A stretch of 64,000 nucleotides of DNA from Larix kaempferi (lineage: Eukaryota > Streptophyta > Pinopsida > Pinales > Pinaceae): assembly GCA_027924585.1 (NCBI GenBank), contig BSBM01001387.1, positions 496,001-560,000 of the forward strand, read 5' to 3'. This document shows positions 33,615-46,080 of this stretch, one piece after another (within the stretch, counting starts at the first letter, position 1; each line of letters starts with the position of its first letter). The notes under the pieces were generated by a model. The model had not been told where the DNA came from and did not search any database. It saw nothing but the letters and a program-made list of their open reading frames with translations. Made by a program: the position numbers and the translations under genes.

Positions 33615-36000
33615 ATGTCAAGGAATACTAGGTCTAAATCAGTCATGGATGAGCTGAGGATAAAAGACCCTAATAGCAGAATCTTTTCTGATTCTGATGG
33701 GAGGGTTCCGACACCTTTTTCTTAGACTAGTCTAGGATTTACTCCATATTTGACAATGATGACTTTTCCAAAATCCAACATGACCAACTAGTCTACATTA
33801 ACATTAGCAAATCCAAAATTCATGCAATTGCGGCCAGGCCATCCCTAATGCCTTATACCAATGCTATCAAATGGATTGTGGAAAATGCTGACCCTCTTGA
33901 CCATTCCTTCAATGATATAAACCATACTCTGCTGGATTCTTTTAAACTTGAAGTATTTGCTAGGGTTTATGCACTTAAAACTCCCGAACAACTTCTTTCA
34001 AAACAATTCTTAGAATCTTCTGCAAGCCGTTTTAATTTTGATGAAATGACTAAGACTTGGATGGAAAACCTTGCCATCTATGTTCCTAAACCTAATAGGC
34101 AGTATCCTGTTGCTTGGTTCAAAGAACCCTTTTCTTTATTGGCAACCATGTTATGCAGGTTATATGGGTTATTGAACTGTGGGTTCTTCAAGGCAGAATG
34201 GGCACCTGTGGCACATCATATTCTCACTACTGGTGAATCCTTCAATTGGGCACATATATTATGTGTGGTTTTGATATAAGCTATTGAAAAGTACAAGAAA
34301 ACCCCTGCTTCTAAGAATCCTTCATTATACCTATTTGGTTATGTCATGGATGCTTTCTGTTCAGCCTTCCCTTTTCCTGCCATGGGATGGAATTGGGACA
34401 AAGAAGGACCTCCTGTCCATATCTACTGTTCAGTGTTATGGTAAGACAATTTTGTACCTCTCATCTATGACATCTGTGATCATTTCTTTGTCTCCATTCA
34501 CCAGAAGATCTTCAAAGAGGACGCCCCTACCTTCTCTTCACAGACCAAGGAATTGATTGCTACTATAAGAGATTGGTATGTTGGTGAATATTTTTCTTAC
34601 ATCATAATATGGGGCAACAAAATTGTTCACTTGTTGCCTAGAATTGTACCTGACATAATGGTTTTAGAAGAGATTTCATTTCGGACTGTAATTGAAGGTG
34701 TCTTCCCTCGGTTCATTGGAGCAAAGAGGAAAGGTTGACGTAAGTTTCTCCTTTCTCTTGGACCTTTGGTCATCCAAAATTACACACATGCCACCTTGCT
34801 TGGTAAATTGGTCACAACTCTGAAGCTTGGGGAAGCTCCCAAAAGGAGGCATGATTCTAAATCTTTCCTGGCCAACCGCTTTTCTAAATATCACATAAAG
34901 AGTAACTATGTGCATGAAACATAGCCTAATGATTTGATTTATGAAGGTGCAAGTTATTTTCAAAATGTTTTAAGCAGGGCTGCCACTCAAGAAGAAAAGG
35001 GATTCATCCATCAGTATCAGCAAGAGCTTAAGATGAAGGGGCTGCAAGATAGAAATATCAAACTATCAGTTGAAGAAAGGGCTCAGAAAGAGATAGTGTA
35101 AAGAGAAGCACAATAAAAGCAAGTTAAGACTCCTTTTCTTTTGAATTACCAACAGAAGGATAAGAAAGGAAAAGCTCCAATTGATGATTCTCAACAACCT
35201 CAGCCTATAGAAAATCTGAATGCTTTGATACAATCAGCTGAAGAAATGAATAAAAGCCTAGCCTTGATGAGCTCTGCTCTTGAAACCAAAGCTACTGCTA
35301 CAACACCTCCAGATGAGAAGCAAAAAAAAAGCATCAGTAGCAGAGGATGAGTTATTGCGAGTTGATGACAGTGACCTTGATGATGATTTATCTCTCACCA
35401 ACTTATCATTACCCTTGGCCACTTCTACTAACCTGACATTGACCGCCTCAATCACCCGAGTTCTTTCTGATCCAATTGAAAATCCATTGATAGAAGATTC
35501 TCTCTTAGACATTCCCCTTCCTGAAATCACTACCACCCTCACTATAACATCCCCTCCACTTACTACCATTACCACTATCTTACCATCTGTACCATCATCA
35601 ACCTATGTTGTTCCTCCTATTTCTTCATCTGCTCAACTTACTACTTCTATGGAGACTTCCCTCAATTCAGTAGAAATGCAAGTTTCTTTTGCATCTGTAG
35701 ATCCTGCCATTTCATCTATGATTTCCATTTCTTCTCTTTCATCCTTAACTACTACAACAACTTCTACCTCCTCATATCAGCTAAGCATGCCTATGCCTAC
35801 CCCTATTGTCTCACAACCCATGTCTTTAGTCAGCGTATTAGAAGTATTATCATCCACTTTTGAAGAGATGGCAAGCTTTGGTGAAGATGCAGTAGTTTCT
35901 CTTGGTGAGTATTTCTAGAGCAAATCAGAGAAGGCACTAGTGAAGAAAGGTTCTAAAAGAGCTAGAGAAGGAACATTGGTTGAGGGTAATACACAACATC
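33615..36000 (+). pseudogene. ORF1, block 1 copy (C-terminal third missing)
   Basis: ATG at 33615 (MSRNTRSKS). After a frame change near 33705, frame 2 runs to about 35330, then frame 3 after an A-run slip in AAGCAAAAAAAAAGC. Recognisable blocks shared with block 2 are WIVENADPLD, FARVYALK, WFKEPFSLLATMLCRLYGL, FFKAEWAPVAHHILTTGESF and DWYVGEYFSYI. A Thr/Ser/Pro-rich stretch (35400-35830) follows. Then the frame passes, apart from stops at 35916 and 36033, straight into gag. ORF1 proteins upstream of gag are known from Ogre/Tat elements, but their function is unknown. No enzymatic motif is seen. Confidence 0.7.
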
Positions 36001-36080
36001 CCATAAACAATTTACAGATTGATACTAAAAATTAGAATACAGTCAGTCAGGAACTATTTCCTGAACCTCAAAACAATCCA

Positions 36081-37328
36081 TTGTTTGAAATAGAAACTCA
36101 ACATGAGGATAATACACAACCCAATATAGTGTTAGGGGGTCCACCGCCATCACCTCCTTCCTCATCTTCATCATCATCAGAGGAGTCATCTGAAAGTGAT
36201 TCATCTTCAAGTTCTTCTACCTCAAAAAACAACCCAATGGAAAATCAGCCTAATAGGACATGGTTAGATCAAGATGCTATGTTCATTCCTGGGGATCAAC
36301 ATAGATTACCCAAAAATCCAGAGAAGTGGATCCCTAAATTTAATCCTGATGATAAATCACGAGCAGATGATCATATCAAGACTTTTATGCAAGCCATTAG
36401 ACTCAGAAATATTGTACATGAAGATGTGGTTTGTAGATTATTTCCTTACACCTTTGAAGGAAAAGCTGCCATATGGTACTTCGCCTTAATAGCTAGGTCC
36501 ATCACTTCCTGGACAGATTTCGAAACCTTATTTCTCGAAAAATTTGGAGATGACAGAACTTCTAAAGATCTACTCATGGATTTGTCCTCATTAAAAATTA
36601 AAGGCAAAGAAAGGGTCAAAGACTTTAACCAAAGGTTTTCCTCTTTAAAAAATAAGATTCCCCATAATGTTTTCCTAGCTGAAGAATTATTGGTGGCCTA
36701 CTATGTTAAAGGTCTACCCATACCTATTGCTATGTGGGTCAAAAGAGAACATAAAAACAACCTTCAAGAAGCTTTCGCCGAGACAATATCAATAGAGAAG
36801 GATATTTTCGGTTTGAAGGATAATCCAAATGTTCAAGCAGATCAACCTTCTACATCTCGTAAAAAGCAAGAGAATATCCCTAAACCTACCATACAAAACA
36901 AAGATCCTTTTGATATGGATAGTATAAAGAAATTTTTGCAAAAGATATCAAATGAGATAGTAGACTTAAGGAAAACAAATACTGAGGGTCAAACCAATAA
37001 TAGAGGATTTGTAAGGAAACCTTTCAGAAGGCCTTATCAACCTTCCCATAATCAAACTCCGTCCACCCCTGATGAGGGATTGTCTTCAGAAGAACTGTAT
37101 TATGTTTTTAGAGCTCTAGTCAATGATTCACAAACTGTCCCTGATAATAATTCACAAACTGTCCCTGATAATAACGAGGAAATCCCTAAAAAGCAAGATA
37201 CCGAGGAAGCTGAACCTCCTGATGAAGAGAAAGATCGACATATTAATACAATCAATTATCTTGCTGAATTACCTTTGTTTGAAGAAGAATGTGAACCAAA
37301 AACAATATATAATTTACAACACCCGTAG
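36081..37328 (+). pseudogene. gag of the inner Tat-like element
   Basis: 415 codons are open in frame 3. The region begins with a long Ser/Glu tract (36150-36230). The capsid motifs are HRLPKNPEKWIPKFNPD, then ADDHIKTFMQAIRL, EGKAAIWYFALI, FETLFLEKFGDDR and RVKDFNQRFSSLKNKI, the usual retrotransposon gag signature. A direct 24-bp duplication gives DSQTVPDNN twice near 37123-37171. No zinc knuckle is visible before the stop at 37326, where the frame changes. It would form the particle core. Confidence 0.9.
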
Positions 37329-37975
37329 TAAAGGGCAAGTGTCACAGGAATCTCCACCACTATCCAACCCAAACAAAGGTAAAGCTACAATGCAAAAGGA
37401 AGTAGTCATCCCTGAAATTGAATATAACGTAGTTGAAGATCTCAAAAAGATGAAGGCTAATATTTCTTTATTTGAACTCATTAAGATACCTTCCGTGAGG
37501 GAAACCCTACCCAAAAGCATAATTCTCAATAAATCTAGAGAAGTTCAAAATAACAGTTTGGAAACCCCTATAAAGCCAAGTGGTCAAAAACCATATGGGA
37601 AGAAGACGCCTCCCTTTTTGCTTACTTTCGAGATATTTAATAGGAATGTACATAATTGCATGATAGACTCTGGTGCTTCATCTAACGCCATGCCTCTTTC
37701 AATTTGTAAAAAGCTTAATGTATCTTGGGAACCTTCTCCTATCCAGATTGTCTAACTTGATAGATCAAGAGTCAGAGTAGTGGGAGAACTAAAATATGTC
37801 CTTATTACATTATCTGCTGATCCTCGAATCCATCAGACCATTGACATCGTAGTTGTTGATATTCCCGAAGCATATGGAATTTGGCTAAGCAGAGACTGGT
37901 CAGAGAAATTGAAGGGATACTTTGCTACTGATTGGTCCCACTTATGGTTTCCATATAACGGTAAACCCAATTAAA
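37329..37975 (+). pseudogene. Aspartic protease of the inner Tat-like element
   Basis: Frame 1 contains VHNCMIDSGASSNAMPLSICKK, with the catalytic Asp-Ser-Gly-Ala-Ser intact (about 37663-37690). The flap region follows in the same frame after a stop at 37753, and a GIWLSRDWSEKLKGYFATDWSHL block lies at 37888-37950. This end is typical of proteases in Tat-type polyproteins. It would cleave the polyprotein. Confidence 0.85.
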
Positions 37976-38219
37976 TTAAAATCAATAGGGAGCCATACAT
38001 GAGACAAACAATGACAGATCTAAATGATCCCAATGAGCCTGCTGTTTATTTCAGCACACATATTGAACATTATACGTTTGACACATTTTTTTGGAATTTT
38101 CCTACTGATGTTTCACCCACTGAAAATATTTAGAGTCAATCTGAAATTGTAAATTACACTGTTGTTGCTTTTTCTGGCACAATTGTACCCAATGTATATA
38201 ATGTAAATACCAATTTTAG

Positions 38220-38620
38220 AATAGGAGTAGATTCTTGGACTTTGTTTTTCGATGGTTATAAATCAAAGTAAGGTGTTGGGGCAGGGTGTGTACTGATAGA
38301 TCCAAAAGGCACCAAAATTATGATTGCTTGTAGGTTGGAATTTGAGTGTACAAATAATATTGTTGAATATGAAGCTCTCGTTCAGGGTCTCAGAAAAGAA
38401 ATTGACTTAGGTGCTCAAGTTATAGAATGCCATGGAGATTCCAGGATTAATGTAAAACAAGTTAGAAATAAAATCCATTGCATATCTCCTTATTTGATAA
38501 ACTATTAGAAACAAGTCTGAGACTTAACTAATTTTTTCAAAGCATTTAATATTAGGTCTATTCCTAGATCACAGAAATTTGATGCCGATCTGTTAGTAAA
38601 CACTGCTTCCAGACTAATTC
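38220..38620 (+). pseudogene. Extra RNase H (archaeal type) between protease and RT
   Basis: Frame 1 reads WTLFFDGYKSK (first Asp near 38251), GAGCVLIDPKG, then FECTNNIVEYEALVQGL (Glu near 38364), ECHGDSRINVKQV (Asp near 38437) and FDADLLVNTASRLIP (last Asp near 38583), so all four catalytic positions of RNase H are seen. The TNN-EYEALVQGL signature matches the archaeal-type RNase H known as an addition in Tat-lineage elements. It is separate from the RNase H linked to RT (about 40020-40400). One stop at about 38269 and others at 38506 and beyond break it. In the Tat elements I know of, this domain is described next to the RT-linked RNase H, so its place here before RT is notable. Confidence 0.85.
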
Positions 38621-38959
38621 CTCCTGAGGGTTTATCCCCAGATACCTTTTCCATTAAGTTGATGTACAAACCTTCAATTCCAGATAATGTTACCAAATGG
38701 AAGGTATTTGAGTATGATCACCAAATATTAGATTTCTTAACAGCTCAAGACACTTTTAAAGACATAGCTATTGATGAAGCTGAACATGATAAATCGTTAC
38801 TAGATGCACAATTTCCTTCTAACTTAATTCTCAAATCAGTAATTAATTTAGAGAAATTTTACGATTTGTAGGATAAATTAAAAAATGCCACCAACTTCAA
38901 AACTCATAGCTTTTCTATGAATTATCATCCTATTAACTTAGGAACTGAGCAGAACCCTT

Positions 38960-40430
38960 AATTGATTAATCTTGGGATTGATTGTTCACCTGCTGAAAAA
39001 AAAGGCTTACATCAAACTATGCAAGGAATTCAAAGATGTTTTTGCATGGACTTATGATGATATTAAAACATTTGACACTAAAATAATCCAGCATAACATT
39101 CCTATGAAACCTCAGGTCAAACCATATCAACAGAAGCTAAGGAAAATGCATCCTAGCTTATAACCGTCGGTTAAGAAAGAATTAGAGAAATTACTTGCAG
39201 CAAGAATCATATTTCCAGTCAGACACACACAATGGGTAGTTAATCTAGTCCATGTTCGTAAAAATAATGGGGAAATAAGACTTTGTGTGGATTTCAGGAA
39301 TTTAAATAAGGCATCCAAAAAAGACAATTATCCTGTTCCCCCTATGGAACAAATCTTACAAAAAGTTGTGGATGCAGAAATGTTCTCTTTACTGGATGGT
39401 TTCTCTGGTTACAATCAAGTTTTGGTTACTCCTTCTTATCAACTCAAAAATGCATTTAGGACACCTTGGGGAACTTTTGCTTATAGAAAAATGCCCTTTG
39501 GACTAATTAATGCAGGTGCTACTTTTCAAAGAGCTATGGATATAGCTTCCAGAGGCATGATACATAATTATGTAGTAGTTTATCTTGATGATATAACTAT
39601 TTATTCTAAGAAGAAACATGATCATCTATCTTCTCTTAGACAGGTTTTTGAAAGATGTCGGAAGTATGGCATCTCTTTGAACCCGAAGAAATCCATCTTT
39701 GCGGTGACAAAAGGTAAACTTTTGGGATTTATAATTTCTAAACATGGTATGATTATTGATCGTGACAGAACTGATGCTATTTCTAAAATTGGACTCCCAA
39801 GTTCTAAGAAATCTATGCAATCCTTTTTGGGTAAGATTAATTTTGTCGGAAGGTTTGTTCCAAACATTGCTCATATAGTTAGACCTTTATATGATTTAAT
39901 TAAAAAGGATGTCCAGTTTAAGTGGTTTGATATTCAAAGAGACTCTTTTGTTGAAATTAGAAAAGCTATTGCAGAAGCTCCTGCATTAATGTCTCCAGAT
40001 TTCACAAAGTATTTTATTATTTATACATTCTCCACTGACTTTTATTATGTTGGTGTGTTGACACAGAGACATGCGGAAGACATTGAAATTCCCATTTCTT
40101 TCATGAGATCCACATTCAAAGGCACTGAAATAAATTATCCTAAAATTGATAAGCAATCTTATGCAGTTTACAAATATGTAAAACATTTCAGGCCATATCT
40201 CTTAAAGTCCAGGACTAAATTCATTGTTCCTTATGCAGCAATATGCAATGTCTTAATCTAGAAGGAACTGGGTGAAAAGCGTTCCCATTGGATGAATTAC
40301 TTGCAGGAATATGATTTAGAAATAAGACATGCCAAGATTGTCAAGGGACAAGGGTTGTGTTTACTCGCCTCCCAATCTAATGATCCTCAACAAGAACAGT
40401 TTAAATGGAACTAGGAAGAAGGTACTTATG
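38960..40430 (+). pseudogene. Reverse transcriptase and RT-linked RNase H, inner element
   Basis: From about 38972, frame 2 reads the RT entry (DVFAWTYDDIKTFD), EIRLCVDFRNLNKASKKDNYPVP, then FSLLDGFSGYNQV, MPFGLINAGATFQRAMD and catalytic YLDDITIYS at about 39578-39605. The open stretch 39287-40261 is the longest intact pol segment (324 codons). The RT-linked RNase H follows with IIYTFSTDFYYVGVLTQ and GTEINYPKIDKQSYAVY, ending in WMNYLQEYDLEIRHAK. Stops lie at 39161, 40259 and 40411. It would make the cDNA. Confidence 0.93.
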
Positions 40431-40444
40431 AGGATACTGTAAAT

Positions 40445-41752
40445 GTGATTTATTCCACTGCATCCGAATGGTATGATGATATTAAATTCTTCCTTACACA
40501 TGGGTTTGCTCCTCAAACTTTAGACTTCAAAAAACGCAGATCTTTGAGGCTAAAGGCTGCACCTTATCAATTAATTGATAATGTTTTGTTTAGGAGGAAC
40601 TATGATGGAGTATTCCTCAGATGTCTTGATAAAGCAGAAACTGATAACATTTTATTACAATTAGACACAGGACATGCTGGAGGACATTATGCAGGGGAAA
40701 CCACAACTCATAAAATATTGCAGGCCGAGTATTATTGGCCAACGTTGTTTAAGGATGCACATGCCTTTGCTAGAAAGTTTGAAGCCTGTCAAATGAGTGT
40801 TGGTAAAGTCAAAATGTCAGCCTTCCCCCTTCAACCAATCACTATCCAGTTTCTCTTTCAACAATGAGGATTATATTTTGTTGGTCCTATAAACCCTACT
40901 TCTTCATTACAACACCGATATATCTTGAATGCAACTGATTACTTTACCAGATGGGTAGAAGCAGTTCCCCTTAGGGTTGCAAATAAAAATCAGGTGATAT
41001 ATTTTCTTGAAATTAATATTGTCACTAGGTTTGGGGTTCCTGAATTTTTAGTGTTTGATAATGCATCCTATTTTTCATCCATTGATCTTACTCAATATGC
41101 CCTGGAGAAAGGAATCAAGCTCAAATACTCTGCCAATTATTACACAGAGGGGAATGGGTTGGCTGAGTCTTCAAATAAGAATATGGTAAATATCTTGAAG
41201 AAAACTATGGCCACTCATCATAAAAATTGGCATACTCAACTCTATAACGCTCTCTGGGCAAATTGACTAACTCCAAAAGCTGCTATTGGTAACTCCCCTT
41301 ATTGTTTGGTTTATGGTAAGGAAGCTATTCTACCTTCCAATATTTTACTTCCTTCATTACAATTGTCCCAATCATTGCAACATGATGATTCTCCTACTCT
41401 TCACAATAGAATTGATTCATTGCTTAAACTGGAAGAAGAAAGGGAGAAGTCCAAAAACAAACTATACCAACACCAAAAATTGGTCAAAAAATGGTTTGAT
41501 GAGAAATCATCAACCATAAGAGATGTTCAAGTAGGCGATTTGGTATTAAAATGGGATAAACAACACAAAGACAAAAATGATTACACTAAGTTTCAACACT
41601 TGTGGCTAGGGACATTTCTTATCACAAAAAAACTTGGCCCTGGTACTGTCCGATTACAGACACGGGAAGATTTTCCTGAAACCTATCGAGTAAACATTCA
41701 GCTTCCGAAGAAATATTTTGCTTTAGGCAAGCATTTGCTTAGCTGTACATAA
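40445..41752 (+). pseudogene. Integrase of the inner Tat-like element
   Basis: Frame 2 has the zinc-binding domain TGHAGGHYAGETTTHKIL then FEACQMS, where the first Cys of the CXXC pair is replaced. The core has GLYFVGPI, with Tyr where the first catalytic Asp is expected, then VFDNASYF with the second Asp, and GLAESSNKNM with the Glu. The C-terminal domain DVQVGDLVLKWDKQ and FQHLWLGTFLI ends at a stop at 41750. Stops at 40865 and 41264 interrupt it. Loss of the first Asp means that even the readable protein would be inactive. Confidence 0.9.
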
Positions 41753-43076
41753 GATTGCTTTTCTTCTTCTTTTGTTTCTTTTTATTTTTTTATTTTTTCC
41801 CTTTCAAGATGTGTCAATAATGGAGCATTTTGGCTAGAGCTAATGGGGTAGTTCATCTCAAATCAATTGAATTGGAAATATTTAGGATGGCCATGAAAAA
41901 ATGCACTTTACTTGGTCTATACCTGAAGATGTTTTCCCTATAAATCTAGCAAGCAATTCATGGAGATAGTAGATTTATCCTTTCTCTGTTGAACCACCAT
42001 TTTATAAATATCTCATTTGATGAATAAGCCAGAGGAGTAACTGGTTTCCCTATCATATGTTCCATTAGGGTTTGGCAGTAAATTCTTATAATCTTGTGTT
42101 TCTTTTCTCTATTTTGATTCTTATCTCAGTCATCTTGGAATTCAATAAAATACACCTAAATAATTGGTAATTGCAAGATAAGAGGTCTTATTACAAGCCG
42201 ACCTATCATGATCATAGATATTTGGTGGAATGACTTATCCATATCTAGCCACCATACTAGGGAGGTGAATTTCGCTTATTTGTTGGAAGTTGGAAGATCC
42301 TATCACAGGCCGATCCATTCATGATTTGTAGGTATCGGTGAATGGCGCTACTAGAATTTGGTTACCAAGCCAAGGTAGTGTCTTGCAATTTACAATCTAA
42401 TAAATTATGTTTTCTTTTGAAAATGTAGTTGTTGACTCAAGGACAAGAGGTCTTATTATAAGCTAGCCTGACCATGATCATGGGTCTTATTCTGGACTGA
42501 AATTACTATTATGTGGTCACCAAGCCATAGTAATTGCTTTTGGTGAAAACCTTAAAGACAAGGAGTCTCTCGACAAAGCTAGCTTGTTCAGTTTCTGGGA
42601 AGGATTTGTGAATGGCATTGTCAAAAACTGATCACCAAGTTAGGGTAATGGTCTTGTTTCAACAAAATCAGTTTTCTTCTCTTAAAAAAAAATAGTATAT
42701 GTATGTGAATAATTAAATAAATTCAGCCAGTACGATGAATAAACTAATAATAATTCAAGATGACTGGTGATTTGGTGAATTCAAAATAGTGGTAAGTTTC
42801 TTCTAAAGGTTTACCTCCAACTGCCCTCTTATGCTTGCATATTAGTGCAAAAGAAACCATTTGCTCCTAGGTTGCTTTTCAATTGAATATCCTGACATGT
42901 GGCTTTGATTAAGGAAGGGTACATTTTGTTATAAATTAACTTTGCAGATCTTGTTGTATTTTATAAAGACATTTTCAAGTTGCAGACTAAAATATCTTTT
43001 CATGACTTCATGGTTCTTCCTGATTTTTGAAGATTATTTTTATAGGGACAACTGCTTCGCCCAACCAGTCGCCATT
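41753..43076 (+). other. 3' region of the inner element with ~120-bp degenerate repeats
   Basis: No coding region. From about 42174 to 42660 there are four degenerate copies of a unit of about 115-150 bp. Their starts (AGATAAGAGGTCTTATTA, GAAGATCCTATCA, ACAAGAGGTCTTATTA, ACAAGGAGTCTCTC) lie near 42176, 42293, 42442 and 42557, each followed by a CACCAAGCC-like block. Such repeats between pol and the LTR are known in Tat/Ogre elements. No polypurine tract is visible right before 43077. Confidence 0.7.
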
Positions 43077-43284
43077 TGTTGCTCACACAATAGATCCCAT
43101 TTTCTAAAGAAAATGGGAGGCCCATATTATTTTTGATTTAGGTAATTTAGATGCTTATTACCTTATTTTGTCTGAGGTTTTTAATAAATCTTTTTTGGTC
43201 AAGTATCATTTAATTCTAACATTGAACATTTGACTGAAAACAATGGATTTTTCTGCATTTTCTTGTTTATATTTTCTTAGTGAA

Positions 43285-43675
43285 AATTGTGGGAATGAGG
43301 ATTGCGGAAGCTCTGATCATAATATTTGTATTTAGATGCTTTTGCATTTCCGCATTCCAAATTGCGGATTGCGGAAGTCGGAAGCGAATCGAATAAATTA
43401 ACTTGAACATTATTTTTCCGATTCCGCAAACATTTCGCGGAATGCGGATTGTGAATATCTTAAGTTACCCAGAATCAATCCTTCCGTACTGCAGTTCCGC
43501 ATTCCCACATTCCCGATTGCGGATTGCGGGAACAATAAATTTTCTACAATTATTTCCGCAATCCCGCATTCCGGCATTCCCGATTGCGGATTCAAATTGG
43601 GGATTGCGGATGACATTTTCATATTTTCATCTGCCTAAAATTGATTCTTCATTTACACAATTCCGCATTGCGAGA
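43285..43675 (+). repeat. TTGCGG/CCGCAA motif cluster, block 2
   Basis: Same kind of dense two-orientation motif cluster as at 32825-33225, with several motifs lost or shifted between copies. Confidence 0.75.
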
Positions 43676-43949
43676 GGATGAAATTGCTAAATTTCTATAA
43701 TCACTTCCGACTTTCTGCTTCCACATTTATTTTTCACAGATTTGTTTTTTAATCTCGAGCGTTGGTTTGTTTTAGATCTACCTTTTTTTTAAATTTTGTT
43801 AATGACATGAAATATTTAGGTTTAAATACTCCTTATTGATTTTGTCTTTTTACCAATTTCACGCTTCGATTTCACCTTCCGCAAACAACTGTCATTTTCA
43901 TTTTTACCCTACCGTGGATTCTAATTTTCTTTTCGTTGTTGTTTTTCAG

Positions 43950-44041
43950 GTAAGTTCTTCCTTACATCCTGCAAATCACTTGCATAATAATTCAAAATTC
44001 AAACAAGATTTTTATTGAAATTGCTTTTCATTATTTTTCAG
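43950..44041 (+). other. Candidate leader intron, block 2
   Basis: 92 bp from GTAAGT to TTTTTCAG, the same length and position as in block 1. The ORF1 ATG follows at 44059. Confidence 0.6.
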
Positions 44042-44230
44042 AAAACCTATTTTTAGCCATGTCAAGGAATACTAGGTCTAAATCGGTCATGGATGAGTTG
44101 AGGATAAATGACACTAACATCAAAATCTTTTCTGATACTGATGGGAGGGTTTCTGACACCTTTTGCTTAGACTGGTCTAGGATTTACTCCATATTTAACA
44201 ATGACGACTTTTCTGAAATCCAACATGACT

Positions 44231-44949
44231 TGTTGACACAAGGTCTTTCGACAGGGGTTCACACTGTCGTCAACAACACCAACAACCCCTTATTCACCGG
44301 CCCAGAAAGGAGTTACCCTTCCCAGCAACACCTGCGAAGCAGGTGAGGTCTCACCCGAGGCAGATAAGGGTGCTGCAGGAACCAAGCTTCCGCAGTGACG
44401 AGGAGGATATGCTCTTACACCTAAAATCCACACTATCACACAAACCAGAGATAACTAATTCTATGATCAACTATTCACTTATCATTCGCATCAGAAGCAA
44501 TCCGCAGACTTATCATCAACCATTCATATTAACAAACTCATCCTACTTAATCATCTTGAAGCATCATCAATCCGCAATATCATAAACATACACAACTGTT
44601 CATCATTGTAAAAGACAGAAGATAGACCTCATAACCGAACATCTCCATGCATTCATTAAATACTGCTGAAAAACCCATCATAGAAACAGTCAAAACATAA
44701 CACCGTGGATGCCGAATAGGTCCCAGTTAGGATTATCCTTCAAAAATTCCTTACCCTTAGGCTTACAATACACTTATATTTATATGCTTCTATCCTATTA
44801 CAAAATGGTCCATTTGACCGACTTAGCAATTAAGTATTCTAAACTATTCTTGCGCTTCCTTGGACTTCGCGATGATTCCTTCTTTCGCGGGATTTGGCTT
44901 TCGCGCCTGTCGACTTTCACACTTCTTGCAGATCTATCCCGTGCCAACA
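44231..44949 (-). repeat. 3' LTR of the gag-only element
   Basis: 719 bp, near-identical to 50206-50926. On minus, a GTTGGGGGCC tract directly precedes it (44950-44959) and is the likely polypurine tract. Confidence 0.92.
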
Positions 44950-44959
44950 GGCCCCCAAC

Positions 44960-46080
44960 ACAAACTTGTGGCTTGTCCTGAGCCACCTTAGCTGGACACT
45001 ACTGTTTTGTGCCTGCCTTGTGCTGTGCTCAGTCTCTGAAAACTGTTCTTGTTGTCTGGAACTCGCTGTTGTGTTTTTCTTATCTTCGTTCGTCAATCAC
45101 GGGTTCACTGTCATGTACTTCTTGCACTCATCCTCCAGTCTCTTGAAACCTTGATCATCTATCTCTTCGGATTTTGTTGGTTCTGTCGACATTCGTTGCT
45201 GCTTGAGACGTCGATCATTGACGTCGCCAAGGTGGAAAACAGGTCGACTACTCTGGCACATCTGTTTCACGCCTTGGATTGCTTCCTACCAGGTCCAGGG
45301 AGCTTCCTCCCTTGTTCTTCTGGTGTTCACTGGGACCATGAAGCTTCGAACTACTACCATGTACTTAGACCTCTCGGGTGAAAACTCGTCGTTGTGACCT
45401 CCGAGTGCCTCGGCTCCTTTCTGCTCAAGGCGCTCATGCACGCTCTTCGTTCGGGCCCGCAGTGCCCCTGGTGTGCTCCCGCAAGAAATGAAATGGATCA
45501 TTTCCATAGCCTCCTTGGAATTCCTAACTTATGCAATGACCTGACCTGTTCTCAGCATGTATTTCTTACTTCTGGTAGCTATCTCGGTGCTTCGCTTAAC
45601 CTCTAATGCCCATATTTATGCTCTTCCATCGTTCAGGATGTCTGCTTTGAACAACCCTCGCGAATCTGTGTCGATTCTGTCATCATTTCCCCTATGTGTG
45701 GTGACCGGGCTTCCTACGTGCGTGATGGGTGACTATACTACTCCCATATGTTCTGCCTATTATCCCTGTGCGATCTATCATCCTTGGTGCCCCTGGCCAT
45801 GCTTCCATCACGTGATGATGTGTGCCAAACGTGCCTAGCTCCGGTGCCGACCCCGTCCAACTGATAAAAAATTTGGCATCCGAAAAACCCCACGCTGCTG
45901 TCGTAGTCCACATCCCTGGCTGCGGTACAACCCATCCTTGTGCGCAGTTGCCTTCAGCTGATGTGCCATATGTTATATATATATATATATATATTTTTAT
46001 ATTTCCATGATGAGTATCGTTGTGTCGATACATCGTCGTACCCTGGGGTTCTCTACTGCGGTTGTCCTTTGCATGTTCCG
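44960..46080 (-). other. 3' untranslated region of the gag-only element
   Basis: No coding region is supported on minus, and the plus-strand open frames have no recognisable domain. It contains a short (TA)n run at about 45974-45994. Its base composition is more GC-rich than the surrounding element. Confidence 0.55.

Larger units (their letters stand above)
32614..35988 (+). repeat. Terminal block 1 (probable 5' LTR, truncated)
   Basis: It is homologous to 43077-53142, excluding the nested element, at roughly nine bases in ten where I compared. Homology stops at GAGGGTA near 35988, where block 2 goes on with the rest of ORF1 and block 1 enters gag. It contains the end hairpin, the TTGCGG motif cluster, the leader intron and the first two thirds of ORF1. 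Confidence 0.65.

Noticed and set aside
45286-46033. Several overlapping open frames on both strands
   Set aside because: They lie in the GC-richer 3' region of the gag-only element, have no domain, and are shadows of each other around a (TA)n run.
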